Assembly: GCF_009857605.1 (NCBI RefSeq) | Contig: NZ_WWCT01000027.1 | Span: forward strand, 1-64,000 | Direction: 5' to 3' | Origin: Duganella levis | GTDB lineage: Bacteria; Pseudomonadota; Gammaproteobacteria; Burkholderiales; Burkholderiaceae_D | Length of the DNA: 64,000 bases | Shown here: in pieces, positions 28,960 through 38,800 of the stretch | How positions within the stretch are numbered: position 1 is the stretch's first letter | How the letters are laid out: every line of letters begins with the position of its first letter | The notes under the pieces: generated by a model | What the model saw: only the letters and a program-made list of their open reading frames with translations | Told to the model about the DNA's origin: nothing | Databases searched by the model: none | Translations under genes and position numbers: made by a program

Positions 28960-29388
28960 TTAGATTTCGAGTGCTTTAGGTTGCTGGGCAGCGTGCGGGT
29001 GCGAACCTTCGGCGTACACTTTCAGCTTCTTGATCATTGCGTAGCCCAGTGGGCCTTTTGGCAGCATGCCCTTGACGGCTTTTTCCAGAGCGCGACCTGG
29101 GAAACGCTGTTGCATTTTCAGGAAGTTGGTCTCGTAGATGCCACCTGGGTAGCCCGAGTGACGGTAGTAGGTCTTCTCGGTTGCTTTGGTGCCGGTCACG
29201 CGCAGTTTGCCTGCGTTGATGATGACGATGAAATCGCCGGTATCGACGTGAGGGGTGAACTCAGGTTTGTGCTTGCCGCGCAGTCGGAGTGCCACTTCGC
29301 TGGCAACACGTCCGAGGACTTTGTCCGTCGCGTCAATCACGAACCAGTCGCGCTGGACTTCATGTCCTTTAGCGGAAAAAGTTTTCAT
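28960..29388 (-). CDS. rplM: 50S ribosomal protein L13
   Basis: A 142-residue ribosomal protein, complete: [20 protein letters not shown] at the start, the [22 protein letters not shown] core, and the [31 protein letters not shown]-terminus. First gene of the rplM-rpsI operon, with a strong promoter about 110 bases upstream and a leader of about 100 bases that contains a small hairpin, where autoregulation could act. Confidence 0.99.
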   Translation of the reverse strand: MKTFSAKGHEVQRDWFVIDATDKVLGRVASEVALRLRGKHKPEFTPHVDTGDFIVIINAGKLRVTGTKATEKTYYRHSGYPGGIYETNFLKMQQRFPGRALEKAVKGMLPKGPLGYAMIKKLKVYAEGSHPHAAQQPKALEI

Positions 29389-29431
29389 GTGATGACTTTC
29401 TGTATATAGAAATTACCGCTCATATGGTGGT

Positions 29432-29451
29432 TCCGCTATTGCTTCAGCGGA
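29432..29451 (-). promoter_or_regulatory. Hairpin in the rplM leader
   Basis: In the transcript, TCCGCT and AGCGGA pair around an 8-base loop, 44 bases before the rplM start. Ribosomal protein operons are often autoregulated through such leaders; here only the hairpin is seen. Confidence 0.35.
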
Positions 29452-29495
29452 CTCGGCCTTTTTATTTACTTTCCTGAGCGAATGGAAAGCCGACA

Positions 29496-29525
29496 ACTAT
29501 AACCGCTTGTGGGGTCGGCCGTCAA
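29496..29525 (-). promoter_or_regulatory. Sigma-70 promoter of rplM-rpsI
   Basis: On the minus strand TTGACG (29525-29520), an 18-base spacer and TATAGT (29501-29496). It is placed correctly for a leader of about 100 bases ahead of rplM. Confidence 0.65.
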
Positions 29526-29610
29526 GCCCCATCGACGGCGCAAGCCGCACAAACACAGGGTTTGCGCGCTCCATTACAATGGGGACAAAGTTTTTCTTAC
29601 GGAGAATGCA

Positions 29611-30036
29611 ATGGAATGCAAAGTTAGCTGGAATGGCCCGTCGGGCATGAGTTTCCTGGCCCAGACCGGCTCCGGCCACCTGGTCACGATGGACGGCGCG
29701 CCCGAAGGCGGCGGCCACAACCTGGCGCCGCGGCCGATGGAAATGGTGCTGCTCGGCACCGGCGGCTGCACCGCCTATGATGTGGTGCTGATCCTGAAAA
29801 AAGGCCGCTCCGACATCCGCGGCTGCGAATGCGTGCTGAAAGCCGACCGCGCCGACACCGAGCCGAAGGTGTTCACCAAGATCAACTTCCACTTCATCGT
29901 CACCGGCAAGGGACTGAAACCCGAGCAGGTCGAACGCGCCATCACGCTGTCGCACGACAAATACTGCTCGGCTTCCATCATGCTGGGCAAGACCGCCGAA
30001 ATCACCCACTCGTTCGAGATCGTCGAAGTCGCCTAA
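29611..30036 (+). CDS. OsmC family peroxiredoxin-like protein
   Basis: A 141-residue OsmC-fold protein. The two reactive cysteines are in [16 protein letters not shown] and [13 protein letters not shown], and [10 protein letters not shown] precedes the first. OsmC/Ohr proteins reduce organic hydroperoxides as dimers. The frame is open well upstream, but the ATG at 29611 has GGAG six bases ahead and gives the normal length. The [15 protein letters not shown] start places it with the YhfA-like OsmC branch rather than Ohr. Its stop overlaps that of the convergent cysS by four bases. Confidence 0.9.
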   Translation: MECKVSWNGPSGMSFLAQTGSGHLVTMDGAPEGGGHNLAPRPMEMVLLGTGGCTAYDVVLILKKGRSDIRGCECVLKADRADTEPKVFTKINFHFIVTGKGLKPEQVERAITLSHDKYCSASIMLGKTAEITHSFEIVEVA

Positions 30037-31403
30037 CGCTGCACGCTGGTGCCGGCTGGCGTGTCGCGCACGGTGAAGCCGGCGGATTCGATCGCCTGGC
30101 GCAGCGTGTCGGCGTCGGCCCAGCGTTTTTCCTGGCGAGCCTGATCGCGGGCGGTGACCAAGGCCTGCACTGCGTCCGGCACTTCCAGCACTGCCGGCGT
30201 CCACTCCGCCAGCCCTAAGCCCAGTACCTGATCCAGCCAGCGCAGCGTGGCTTTTTGCGTTGCGGCTGGCAGGTCGGATTTCAGCAGCTCCCACAGCAAG
30301 GCCAGCGTGCGTGGCGTGTTCAGGTCTTGATTCAGTTCGGCCTGCATCGCTTGCTGGTAGCCGGCGTCCGGTTGGCCGCCTTCCGGCAAGCGGCGGCAGG
30401 CCAGGCGCAGGCGGCCGAGCGCGGTTTGGGCTGCGTCCAGCGCCATCCATGAAAACGTCAGCGGCGAGCGGTAGTGCGCCGACAGCACCAGGTAGCGATA
30501 CGCCAGCGGATCGAAGCCGCGCTCCACCAGCGTGGCCAGCCGCAGGAATTCGCCGGCCGATTTCGACATCTTGTCGCCGCCGTCCACATTCAGGAAGGCG
30601 CCGTGCAGCCAGTAGCGCGCCGGCGGATGGGCGTGGCAAGCCTCGTGCTGGGCGATTTCGTTGCTGTGGTGGACCGGGATGTGGTCCTCGCCGCCGATGT
30701 GGATGTCGAACAGCGCGCCGAGATACTTGGTCGACATCGCCGAGCATTCGATGTGCCAGCCGGGGAAGCCGCGTCCCCACGGGCTGTCCCATTCCATCTG
30801 GCGCTGCTGTTCGCCGCTGAATTTCCACAGCGCGAAATCGGTGGCGGCGCGCTTGTCGCGCAGGTCGACGCGGTGGCCCGATTGCAGCCCGCCGATATCC
30901 AGCCGCGCCAGGTGGCCGTATCGCTCCAGCTTTTGCGTGTCGAAATAAATGCCGTCGGCGGTGCGGTAGGTAAAGCCGTTGCGCTCGATGTCGGCGATGA
31001 AGTCGATCTGTTCCTGAATGTGCTCGGTCGCGCGCGCCCACACGGCCGGCGCCAGGATGTGCAGCGCGGCGATGTCCTGCTGGAACGCGCGCGTGTAAAA
31101 CGCGGCAATCTCCCACGCCGACTGGCTGGTGCGGCGGCTGCCCTTCTCCATCTTGTCCTCGCCGGTATCGGCGTCCGAGGTCAGGTGGCCGACGTCGGTC
31201 ACGCAAATCACGTGGTTGACCGCATAGCCGTTCAGCGCCAGCACGCGCCGCAGCAGGTCGCCGAACAGATAGGTGCGCAGGTTGCCGATGTGGGCGTAGT
31301 CGTAGACCGTCGGGCCGCAGGCGTACAGGCCCGCCGCGCCGGCTTGCAAAGGATCGAAGGGACGCAAGCGCCGCTCGTAAGTATCGTAGAACATCAACTC
31401 CAT
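30033..31403 (-). CDS. cysS: Cysteine--tRNA ligase, divergent type
   Basis: A 456-residue class Ia synthetase. It has [19 protein letters not shown] (HIGN form of HIGH), [25 protein letters not shown] and [12 protein letters not shown]. The Zn ligands expected in CysRS (two Cys, His, Glu) are at ACGPT, IECS and the HHSNEIAQ segment. It is divergent from the type I remember for this bacterial group, with an unusual [13 protein letters not shown], so a second, canonical cysS elsewhere is possible. The start at 31403 has GGAG five bases ahead. That ribosome binding site directly follows the U-tract of a terminator, which implies control by attenuation. Confidence 0.9.
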   Translation of the reverse strand: MELMFYDTYERRLRPFDPLQAGAAGLYACGPTVYDYAHIGNLRTYLFGDLLRRVLALNGYAVNHVICVTDVGHLTSDADTGEDKMEKGSRRTSQSAWEIAAFYTRAFQQDIAALHILAPAVWARATEHIQEQIDFIADIERNGFTYRTADGIYFDTQKLERYGHLARLDIGGLQSGHRVDLRDKRAATDFALWKFSGEQQRQMEWDSPWGRGFPGWHIECSAMSTKYLGALFDIHIGGEDHIPVHHSNEIAQHEACHAHPPARYWLHGAFLNVDGGDKMSKSAGEFLRLATLVERGFDPLAYRYLVLSAHYRSPLTFSWMALDAAQTALGRLRLACRRLPEGGQPDAGYQQAMQAELNQDLNTPRTLALLWELLKSDLPAATQKATLRWLDQVLGLGLAEWTPAVLEVPDAVQALVTARDQARQEKRWADADTLRQAIESAGFTVRDTPAGTSVQR

Positions 31404-31408
31404 GGCCG

Positions 31409-31454
31409 CTCCAAAAAAGAAAAAGGCCACAGGAGCAAACTCGCTGTGGCCTTT
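31409..31454 (-). terminator. Intrinsic terminator inside the cysS leader (candidate attenuator)
   Basis: In the transcript, AAAGGCCACAG (31454-31444) pairs with CTGTGGCCTTT (31432-31422), with an inner GAG/CTC pairing in the loop. The 3' arm runs into TTTTTCTTTTTT and then at once into GGAG, the cysS ribosome binding site (31412-31409). No room is left for a promoter between terminator and gene, so cysS must be expressed by read-through. It may also serve simply to end coq7 transcripts. Confidence 0.85.
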
Positions 31455-31480
31455 AGAAAACTGTAGATGTGTAAATACGA

Positions 31481-31555
31481 TCAGCAGGCTTCTATGGCCT
31501 GCGGGAACACGCTCCGAATGGGGATGGTTGCTTGATCATGCTGCGATATTAGCAT
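31481..31555 (-). CDS. 24-codon leader ORF between coq7 and cysS, ending in a Cys codon
   Basis: The ATG (31555-31553) overlaps the coq7 stop as TGATG, a classic stop-restart coupling, so no ribosome binding site of its own is needed. The peptide begins [10 protein letters not shown], continues IPIRSV and ends FPQAIEAC before TGA at 31483-31481. The TGC Cys codon is the last sense codon and forms part of a 6-bp hairpin (GCAGGC/GCCTGC, 31502-31484). Bases 31500-31492 inside it can pair with the 3' arm of the following terminator. This fits an attenuator leader peptide for the cysteinyl-tRNA synthetase gene. A second start at 31539 in another frame gives a 15-residue peptide with one Cys; which of the two is used is not known. 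Confidence 0.5.
   Translation of the reverse strand: MLISQHDQATIPIRSVFPQAIEAC
31492..31500 (-). promoter_or_regulatory. Candidate anti-terminator element of cysS
   Basis: The transcript bases AGGCCATAG are complementary to CTGTGGCCT of the terminator 3' arm (eight Watson-Crick pairs and one G-U) and differ from the terminator 5' arm AGGCCACAG by one base. Pairing here would prevent the terminator. The same bases are partly locked in the GCAGGC/GCCTGC hairpin at the end of the leader ORF. Confidence 0.45.
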
Positions 31556-32196
31556 CAAACGTAGTAAGCGGTGGTGGTCATCACCTTGCCCATCACCGAC
31601 ATCACGCCCTGCACCGGCGCCGGCACATTGACCGCGCCGAGACGCTGTGCAGCTGCACCGTGTTCGATTTCGTCAAGGCGCATCTGGTCGACGATCGCTC
31701 GCGACTTGGCGTCCTGGGGCGGCAATTTATCCAGATGGCTGGCCAAGTGCGCTTCCACCTGGCGTTCGGTTTCCACCACAAAGCCCAGGCTGCGCGCATC
31801 GCCCAGCACCGCCGCCACCGTGCCCAGCGCGTAGGCGCCGCCGTAGAACAGCGGATTGAGCACGCTGATGTGCGAATTCAGCTCGCCCAGCCGCTGCGCG
31901 GTCCAGGCCAGATGGTCTTCTTCCTCGCGGCTGGAATGTTCGAACTGTTCGCGGATCGCCTCGGTACGGGCAAAGCGCGCCTGGGCGTTGTACAGCGCCT
32001 GCGCGCACACTTCGCCGACGTGGTTGACGCGCATCAGGCCGGCCGCATGGCGGCGTTCGGCCTCGCTCATTTCCGCATCCGCCGCGCGCGCTGCCGGGTT
32101 CGGTCGCGATGCCGAGGCAACGCCGGCAATGACGCGCAGCGCCTTGTCGGCGCCGGCAATGAATCGGTCCAGGGGATTGTGGTGATAGGCGGCCAT
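31555..32196 (-). CDS. coq7: Demethoxyubiquinone hydroxylase Coq7
   Basis: A 213-residue di-iron carboxylate protein for a late hydroxylation in ubiquinone synthesis. The iron ligands are in [19 protein letters not shown], the [10 protein letters not shown] segment and DEIEHG. The ATG at 32196 was chosen over that at 32229 because a TATAAT on the minus strand (32233-32228) would put the transcript start near 32221. Its stop codon overlaps the start of a short leader ORF that precedes cysS. Membrane-associated, acts in respiration. Confidence 0.93.
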   Translation of the reverse strand: MAAYHHNPLDRFIAGADKALRVIAGVASASRPNPAARAADAEMSEAERRHAAGLMRVNHVGEVCAQALYNAQARFARTEAIREQFEHSSREEEDHLAWTAQRLGELNSHISVLNPLFYGGAYALGTVAAVLGDARSLGFVVETERQVEAHLASHLDKLPPQDAKSRAIVDQMRLDEIEHGAAAQRLGAVNVPAPVQGVMSVMGKVMTTTAYYV

Positions 32197-32227
32197 AAAC
32201 GAACTCGTGTCTTCGATGGAAAATCCC

Positions 32228-32233
32228 ATTATA
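32228..32233 (-). promoter_or_regulatory. Candidate -10 box of coq7
   Basis: A perfect TATAAT on the minus strand 32 bases ahead of the coq7 ATG at 32196; it overlaps the alternative ATG at 32229. No good -35 is seen. Confidence 0.4.
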
Positions 32234-32246
32234 AGGGAGCCCCCCG

Positions 32247-32681
32247 TTATTTTGCGTCTGTCGCCTCACGCAGCTGACGCTGGCGCTCGATGTAGTCGGC
32301 CACCGGCCCGCGCACGTCGATCTTCGAGATGTCCTTGGCCACGCCCAGGTTCAGCCCCAGCAGGAAGGGAATATTTTCTACCGGCACCTCATCGCAATGC
32401 TCGGCAAAGGCTTTCAGGAAGCGCTTGGACTCGACCACCCGCACCACTTTCTCGCCGCTCATGTATTGCAGCACGCTGGTGATGCTGTGACCGCGGCCGA
32501 TGGCGTGGTAGATGAAGCGGTTGAAATCGGCATCGAGTTCGGCGAAGTCCAGCGTTTCCTTGGTCATCAGGCCGGCCAGGTAATACAGGCCCAGCGCCAC
32601 GCGGAAGAAACCGGTGGACTCGTCGCGGTCGACGCCGTACTGCATCACCGCCAGGATTTTTTCCTTCAGTTGAGGACTCAT
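32247..32681 (-). CDS. Conserved-looking hypothetical protein
   Basis: A 144-residue soluble protein with no signal peptide. It begins [37 protein letters not shown] in outline and is mostly helical, with a KFLK-like basic stretch ([16 protein letters not shown]) and a Leu-rich [27 protein letters not shown] segment. I do not recognise a family. It is on the same strand as coq7 with 50 bases between them, and divergent from the ABC transporter operon. The coding pattern (GC-rich third positions) is like its neighbours, so it is probably real. Confidence 0.65.
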   Translation of the reverse strand: MSPQLKEKILAVMQYGVDRDESTGFFRVALGLYYLAGLMTKETLDFAELDADFNRFIYHAIGRGHSITSVLQYMSGEKVVRVVESKRFLKAFAEHCDEVPVENIPFLLGLNLGVAKDISKIDVRGPVADYIERQRQLREATDAK

Positions 32682-32794
32682 TTTTCGCTCCGCTCCTGTG
32701 TGCGACTATAGCAAGAGTTTTCTACAATCAGTAGCTTGCGTGCCAGAATTTTTACATGCTACTCTTGAAACTTTTCAATCCTGGGACAAGTCCG

Positions 32795-33574
32795 ATGATC
32801 GAGGTAAGCAACCTGGCCAAACGCTTTCGCCTGCCGTCACGCGGCAGCAAGTCACAGGCCGCGCGCGATCCGCGTGATCACGACGGCTGGTTCCACGCGG
32901 TGCGCGACGTTAGCTTCCGCTGCGCGCCGGGCGAGGTGCTGGGCCTGCTCGGACCGAACGGCGCCGGCAAGACCACCACGCTGCGCATGCTGTCGAGCGC
33001 GCTCAAGCCGGACGGCGGCAGCATCCACGCCAACGGCATCGACCTGCTGGCCGATCCGCTGGCGGCGCGCCAGCACATCGGCTTCCTGTCCGGCTCGACC
33101 GGCCTGTACGGCCGCCTGACCGCGCGCGAAAACGTCGAATACTTCGGCCGCCTGCACGGCATGAGCCCGGCCCACCTGAAGCGCCGCTGCGACCACCTGT
33201 TCGAGCTGCTGCAAATGCACGAGTTCGGCAACAAGCGGGCCGACCAGCTGTCCACCGGGATGAAACAGAAATGCGCCATCGCCCGCACCGTGGTGCACGA
33301 GCCGCAGATCGTCATCCTCGACGAACCGACCACCGGACTGGACGTGATGTCGGCCAAGATCCTGCTGGATTTTATCGCCAGCTACAAGGCGCTGCGCGTC
33401 CCGCTGATTTTCTCCACCCACCAGCTGCACGAAGTGGACAAGCTGTGCGACCGGGTATGCATCATCAACCATGGCCAGACCGCCTTCCACGGCAGCATGG
33501 ACGAGCTGCGTCAGCAAGGCGGCAGCGCCGATCTGTACGATGCCTTTGTCGGCGTCGTCAACCAGGGAGCCTGA
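32795..33574 (+). CDS. ABC transporter ATP-binding protein (NatA-like)
   Basis: A 259-residue ABC ATPase. Walker A is [17 protein letters not shown], the signature is [13 protein letters not shown] (LSTGM replacing LSGGQ), Walker B is [12 protein letters not shown], and the switch His is in [10 protein letters not shown]. The pattern is that of NatA of Na+-export or drug-export systems. The frame opens at 32756, but [11 protein letters not shown] at 32795 is the family start. It is followed four bases later by the cognate permease gene. Confidence 0.92.
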   Translation: MIEVSNLAKRFRLPSRGSKSQAARDPRDHDGWFHAVRDVSFRCAPGEVLGLLGPNGAGKTTTLRMLSSALKPDGGSIHANGIDLLADPLAARQHIGFLSGSTGLYGRLTARENVEYFGRLHGMSPAHLKRRCDHLFELLQMHEFGNKRADQLSTGMKQKCAIARTVVHEPQIVILDEPTTGLDVMSAKILLDFIASYKALRVPLIFSTHQLHEVDKLCDRVCIINHGQTAFHGSMDELRQQGGSADLYDAFVGVVNQGA

Positions 33575-33577
33575 GCC

Positions 33578-34774
33578 ATGTGGACCATCTACCTCAAGGA
33601 ATTGCTGGAACTGGTGCGCGACCGCCGCACCTTCATCTTCACCGTGTTCATTCCGGTGTTCGGCATGCCGCTGATTTTTTCCGGTTTCGGCTACCTGTCG
33701 TCGACGCTGTTCAAGCAGGCCAGCACGGCCGAGATGACGTATGCCGTGTTCGGCAAAGAACACGCGCCGCAGCTGGCGGAACGCTTCGCCCGCGAAAAAG
33801 GCTTCCATGAAATCGTGCTGGCCAGCCAGGACCAGATCAAGCCCGCCATCGGCGCCGAGCGCATCAAGTTTGCGCTGGTGATCCCGGCCGGCCTGGGCGA
33901 CCGGCTGACGGCCCAGCAGCAAGGCAAGATCGAGCTGCATTACAACAGCGCCGCCACGGTCGATCTCACCCGCAAGCGCGTGCTGGCAGTGCTGGGCGCC
34001 GAGAACGGCGCGTTGCGCGAGCAGGCGATGGCGCGCTTCCAGCTCAGCAAGGAACAACTGGCGTACGCGCTCGATCCGATCCAGCTGGAAGACCACTCCA
34101 CCGCCGGCAAGCGCGAACAGATGGGCGCGGTGATCGGCGGCATGCTGCCCTACATCCTGCTGATGGTGTGCCTGATGGCGGCGATGTACCCGGCGATCGA
34201 CACCGGCGCCGGCGAGAAGGAACGCGGCACGCTGGAAACCCTGCTGCTGGCGCCGGTCTCGCGCAGCGCCATCGTGCTGGCCAAGTTTTTGATGCTGTTC
34301 ACCGTCGGCCTGACCTCGGCGCTGCTGATGATCGTCAGCGTGGCCGTGCTGATCCACTTCTTCGGCGGCCTGGTCGGCAGCGACCTGGTGCAGATGCTGC
34401 ACGCCATCGGCCCGCTCGACCTGGCGATGGTGGCGCTGATGCTGGTGCCGACCGCCGCCATCTTCGCCGCCATCCTGCTGTCGATCTCGATCTATGCCAA
34501 AAGCTACAAGGAAGCGGCCGGCATGATCTCGCCGCTGATCATCGTTACCATCCTGCCAACCCTGGTGGCGCTGCTGCCCGGTGTCGAACTGAACTGGCGC
34601 TGGGCCATGGTGCCGCTGACCAATGTGGCGCTGGCGATGAAGGAACTGGTCAAGGGCACCATGGACTACCGCATGTTCTCGGTGATCCTGCTGTCCACCG
34701 CACTGACCGCCGGCCTGCTGCTGGCCCTGTGCCGCTGGTGGTTCAACCGGGAGCAGGTTTTGTTCAGGAATTGA
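33578..34774 (+). CDS. ABC transporter permease (NatB-like, ABC-2 type)
   Basis: A 398-residue membrane protein. There is one helix near residues 18-45 (FIFTVFIPVFGMPLIFSGFGYL), a large periplasmic loop (about 50-185), and five or six helices after residue 185. The ERGTLETLLLAPVSRSAIVLAKF element between helices 2 and 3 is typical of NatB/ABC-2 permeases. It forms an exporter with the ATPase encoded just upstream. Na+ or an organic compound may be the substrate; this cannot be read. Confidence 0.9.
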   Translation: MWTIYLKELLELVRDRRTFIFTVFIPVFGMPLIFSGFGYLSSTLFKQASTAEMTYAVFGKEHAPQLAERFAREKGFHEIVLASQDQIKPAIGAERIKFALVIPAGLGDRLTAQQQGKIELHYNSAATVDLTRKRVLAVLGAENGALREQAMARFQLSKEQLAYALDPIQLEDHSTAGKREQMGAVIGGMLPYILLMVCLMAAMYPAIDTGAGEKERGTLETLLLAPVSRSAIVLAKFLMLFTVGLTSALLMIVSVAVLIHFFGGLVGSDLVQMLHAIGPLDLAMVALMLVPTAAIFAAILLSISIYAKSYKEAAGMISPLIIVTILPTLVALLPGVELNWRWAMVPLTNVALAMKELVKGTMDYRMFSVILLSTALTAGLLLALCRWWFNREQVLFRN

Positions 34775-34942
34775 CTAAGTTGTCTATTCAACCACCGAAC
34801 TCAGCCTGCGGTCTGTGCCGCCAATTTTGCACTCTGGCGCAGCATAATGCGGCCCATCGCAATGGCGCCCCCCTGTGTGGATCAAATTCAATACAATGCC
34901 ATCATGTGAAAAGTGGTTGTTCGCGCAGAATCAGGAGTTAGT

Positions 34943-35836
34943 ATGGAATTAAGCATCAGCAATTTGTCCAAGACCTACGCCAATGGCGTGGTGGCGCTGG
35001 ACAAGATCTCGCTCACCATCCCGACCGGGATGTTCGGCTTGCTCGGCCCGAATGGCGCCGGCAAGTCGACGCTGATGCGCACCCTGGCCACCTTGCAGGA
35101 ATGCGATTCCGGCTCGGTGTTCTTCGGCGACCTCGACGTGCTGGACGAGAAAGACGAACTGCGCCGCCAGCTGGGCTACCTGCCGCAGGACTTCGGCGTC
35201 TACCCGAAAGTCACCGCCTACGAAATGCTGGACCACTTCGCCGTGCTGAAAGGCCTGAGCAACCGCCACCGCCGGCGCGAGGTGGTCGACGGACTGTTGC
35301 AACAAACCAATCTTTTTGAAGTGCGCCACCAGCGCCTCGGCGGCTTCTCGGGCGGCATGCGGCAGCGCTTCGGCATCGCCCAGGCGCTGCTGGGCGACCC
35401 GAAACTGATCATCGTCGACGAGCCGACCGCCGGCCTCGACCCGCAGGAACGGGTGCGCTTCCACAACCTGCTGTCCGATATCGGCGAAGACAAGACCGTG
35501 ATCCTGTCGACCCACATCGTGTCCGACGTGGCCGACCTGTGCGCCAACATGGCCATCATCAACAAGGGCCATCTGCTGCTGTGCGGCCCGACCCAGGAAC
35601 TGATCCACGAAGTCAGCGACAAGATCTGGGCCCGCTTCATCAACAAGAGCGACCTGCAATCGTTCCAGCTGCGCCATCCGGTGATTTCGTCGCGCCTGCT
35701 GTCGGGCCGCACGCTGATCCACGTCTACAGCGACGACGATCCGGGCGACGGCTTCGAGGAAGCCATCGGCGACCTGGAAGATGTCTATTTCGCCACCATC
35801 GCCGGCCGCCACCGCGCCGCGAACAGCTGCGATTAA
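34943..35836 (+). CDS. ABC transporter ATP-binding protein of the permease-peptidase system
   Basis: A 297-residue ABC ATPase. Walker A is [17 protein letters not shown], the signature region is [19 protein letters not shown], Walker B is [12 protein letters not shown], and the H-loop is [12 protein letters not shown]-terminal extension of about 75 residues (after about 215) carries [16 protein letters not shown] frame-start at 34913 exists, but the ATG at 34943 has AGGAG five bases ahead. Ten bases after its stop begins the large ABC permease-M1 peptidase fusion, its obvious partner. Confidence 0.92.
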   Translation: MELSISNLSKTYANGVVALDKISLTIPTGMFGLLGPNGAGKSTLMRTLATLQECDSGSVFFGDLDVLDEKDELRRQLGYLPQDFGVYPKVTAYEMLDHFAVLKGLSNRHRRREVVDGLLQQTNLFEVRHQRLGGFSGGMRQRFGIAQALLGDPKLIIVDEPTAGLDPQERVRFHNLLSDIGEDKTVILSTHIVSDVADLCANMAIINKGHLLLCGPTQELIHEVSDKIWARFINKSDLQSFQLRHPVISSRLLSGRTLIHVYSDDDPGDGFEEAIGDLEDVYFATIAGRHRAANSCD

Positions 35837-35846
35837 GGACTGCCCC

Positions 35847-38800
35847 ATGCTTGCCATCGCCCTCTTCGAAGCGCGCCAGCGCCTCAAGCTGCCATCGACC
35901 TGGGTCTACTTCCTCGGCTTCCTGGCCTTGTCCACGTTATGGATGATGGCTGCCGGCGGCTTCTTCAAAGGCGCCTCGATCACCTTCGGCAGCCAGCTGA
36001 TCGACTCGCCGCGCTCGCTGATGTTCACCACCAGCTTCCTCGGCTCGCTCGGCGTGGTGGTGATCGCCGCCATGATGGGCCGTTCGGTGCAGCAGGATTT
36101 CGAATACGGCATGCAGCACTTCTTCTTCAGCGCGCCGATCCGCAAGCACCAGTACATCTTCGGCCGCTTCCTCGGCGCCTACCTGACGCTGGCGGTGATC
36201 TTCACCAGCATACTGCTGGGCGCCTGGCTGGGCAGTTTCATTCCCGGCATCGATCCCGAGCGGCTGGCCCATCCGCCGGCGCTGGCGTATCTGATCCCCT
36301 ACCTGATCGTCATCCTGCCCAATATCTTCATCTTCGGCGCGGTGTTCTTCATCATCGCCGCGCTGACGCGGCGCATGCTGCCGGTCTACATCGCCAGCGT
36401 GGTGATGCTGGTCGGCTACATGGTGGCGCCCGGCCTGGCGCGCGACCTCGACTACAAAACCTTCGCCGCCCTGATCGACCCGTTCGGTACCACCGCCGTG
36501 ATTCGCCTGACCGAATACTGGCCCATCATCGAGCGCAACGCGCGCATGGTGTGGCCGGAAGGTGTCTATCTGCTGAACCGCGTGATCTGGGCCTCGGCCG
36601 CGCTGCTGGGCCTGCTGATGGGCTACTGGCGCTTCCACTTCGTCGCCACCAGCGATAGCGGCCACAGCCGCAGCAGCAGTACCGGCGAAGGCGAAATCCC
36701 GCAACAGCTGTCGCAGACCTCGGCCAACACGCAGGAGGCGCCGGACTTCCAGGCCCGCAGCCTGGGCTGGCTGCTGCTCAAGAGCAGCTGGCTCAACCTG
36801 CGCGAAACCACCAAGAACATCTACTTCCTGGTGATCGTGCTGGCCGGCGTGCTGATGATGCTGGCGTCGTCGCTGGACCTCGGCTCGATGTACGGTACCA
36901 ACACCTACCCGGTCACCTACCAGGTTCTGGAAGTGGTCAGCGAAACCTTTGCGCTGTTCATGATGGTGATCACCACCTTCTACGCGGGCGAACTGATCTG
37001 GCGCGAACGCGAAGCCCACATGGCGCAGATGCTGGACGCGCTGCCGGTGCCGAGCTGGCTGCCGCTGCTGTCCAAGCTGTTCGCGCTGATCGGCCTGCAG
37101 GCGCTGCTGCTGTTCATCGTCATGCTGAGCGGCATGGCGGTGCAGATCTGCCAGGGCTACTTCCTGCTGGAGCCGGGGCTGTACCTGCGCCATTTGTTCC
37201 TGATCCTGCTGCCCGGCTACGCGCTGACGGCGGTGCTGGCGATCGCGCTGCAAGTGATCATCAACCAGCGCTACATCGCCTACTTCGCGATGATCGTCTA
37301 CTACATCATCAGCGTCACGGCCGGCACGGTCGGGCTGGACAATCCGCTGCTCATCTACGGCAATATGCCGAGCCTGACCTACTCGGCCATGAACGGCTAC
37401 GGCCACTTCCTGCTGCGCGAGCGCTGGTACGAAGCCTACTGGGCCGGCGCCGCGCTGCTGCTGGTGGTGGCCTCGCTGCTGTTCTGGGCGCGCGGCACCA
37501 ACGACGGCTGGCGCCAGCGCCTGCAACTGGCGCGCCATGCGCTGAGCATGCCGGTGCTGGCCAGCATCACCATCGGCGTGCTGATCTTCGGCGGCGCCGG
37601 CGGCGTGCTGTTCTACAACCAGAACATCGCCAACCATTACAAATCGGCCTTCCGCAAGGAAACCGACAAGGCCGACTACGAACGCCAGTACAAGCAATAC
37701 GCCGTGATCCCGCAGCCGCGCATCAACGACGTCAAGCTGAACGTCGACATCTGGCCGGCGCAGCGCACGCTCAACGTCAAGGGCCGCTACGTGTTGCAGA
37801 ACAAAGGCACGCAGCCGGTCAGCGACATCATCGTCTCGCAGGACAACGCCACCACGCTGTACCGGGTGCGTTTCGACCAGCCGGTGCGCAACGGCCTGCA
37901 GGACCGCGCGCTGGGCTTCTACACCTACAAGCTAAGCAAGCCGCTGGCGCCGGGCGCGCTGCTGGCGATGGAATTCGAGCTGAGCTACGAACCGCGCGGC
38001 ATCCTCGGCCTCGGCCAGGACACCCCGGTGATCGCCAACGGCACCTTCTTCAACAACGGCATCATGCCGCACATCGGCTACCAGCAGGACTGGGAACTGA
38101 ACGACGCGCGCGACCGCAAGAAACACCAGCTGGCGGCGCGCGAACGCATGCTGCCGCGCGACGATGCGGCCGGACTGGCCAACAACTTCGCCGGCAACGA
38201 CGCCGACTGGATCAACTTCGACGCCACCGTCAGCACCAGCGCCGACCAGACTGCGATTGCGCCGGGCACGCTGGTCAAGGATTGGGGCAGCAAGGGCCGC
38301 CGCTACTTCCACTACAAAATGGAACAGCCGATCCTGAATATGTACGCGTTCCAGTCGGCGCGCTACCTGGTCAAGCGCGACTGGTGGCAGGACGTCGGCA
38401 TCGAGCTGTACTACCATCCGGGCCACGAGTACAACCTGGAGCGCATGGACAAGGGCATCAAGGAATCGCTCGACTACTACACCAGGAACTTCGGACCATA
38501 CCAGCACAAACTGGTGCGCATCGTCGAATTCCCGCGCTACGCGCAGTTTGCGCAATCGTATCCGAACACCATCCCGTATTCGGAATCGGTGGGCTTCATC
38601 GCCAAGGTCAACGACAAGAATCCGAAGGATATCGACTACCCGTTCTACATCACCGCGCATGAAGTGGCGCACCAGTGGTGGGGCCACCAGCTAGTGGCCG
38701 GCAACACCCGCGGCAGCACCGTGCTGAGCGAAACGCTGGCCGAATACTCGGCGCTGATGGTGATGAAGAAAAACTTCGGCGCCAGCAAGATGCGGCGCTT

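Noticed and set aside
29497-31206. 569-codon open frame overlapping cysS and OsmC
   Set aside because: It is out of frame with cysS, is rich in Arg, Pro and Gly, and shows no family features; a GC shadow.
31468-31536. Plus-strand 22-codon ORF (MCKYDQQAS...) across the coq7-cysS interval with two Cys codons
   Set aside because: It runs against both neighbouring genes and has no promoter or downstream gene in its own direction; the minus-strand leader fits the context better.
33100-34402. 516-codon open frame antisense to the NatAB-like genes
   Set aside because: His/Gln/Arg-rich composition with no motifs; it only reflects the reverse of GC-rich codons.
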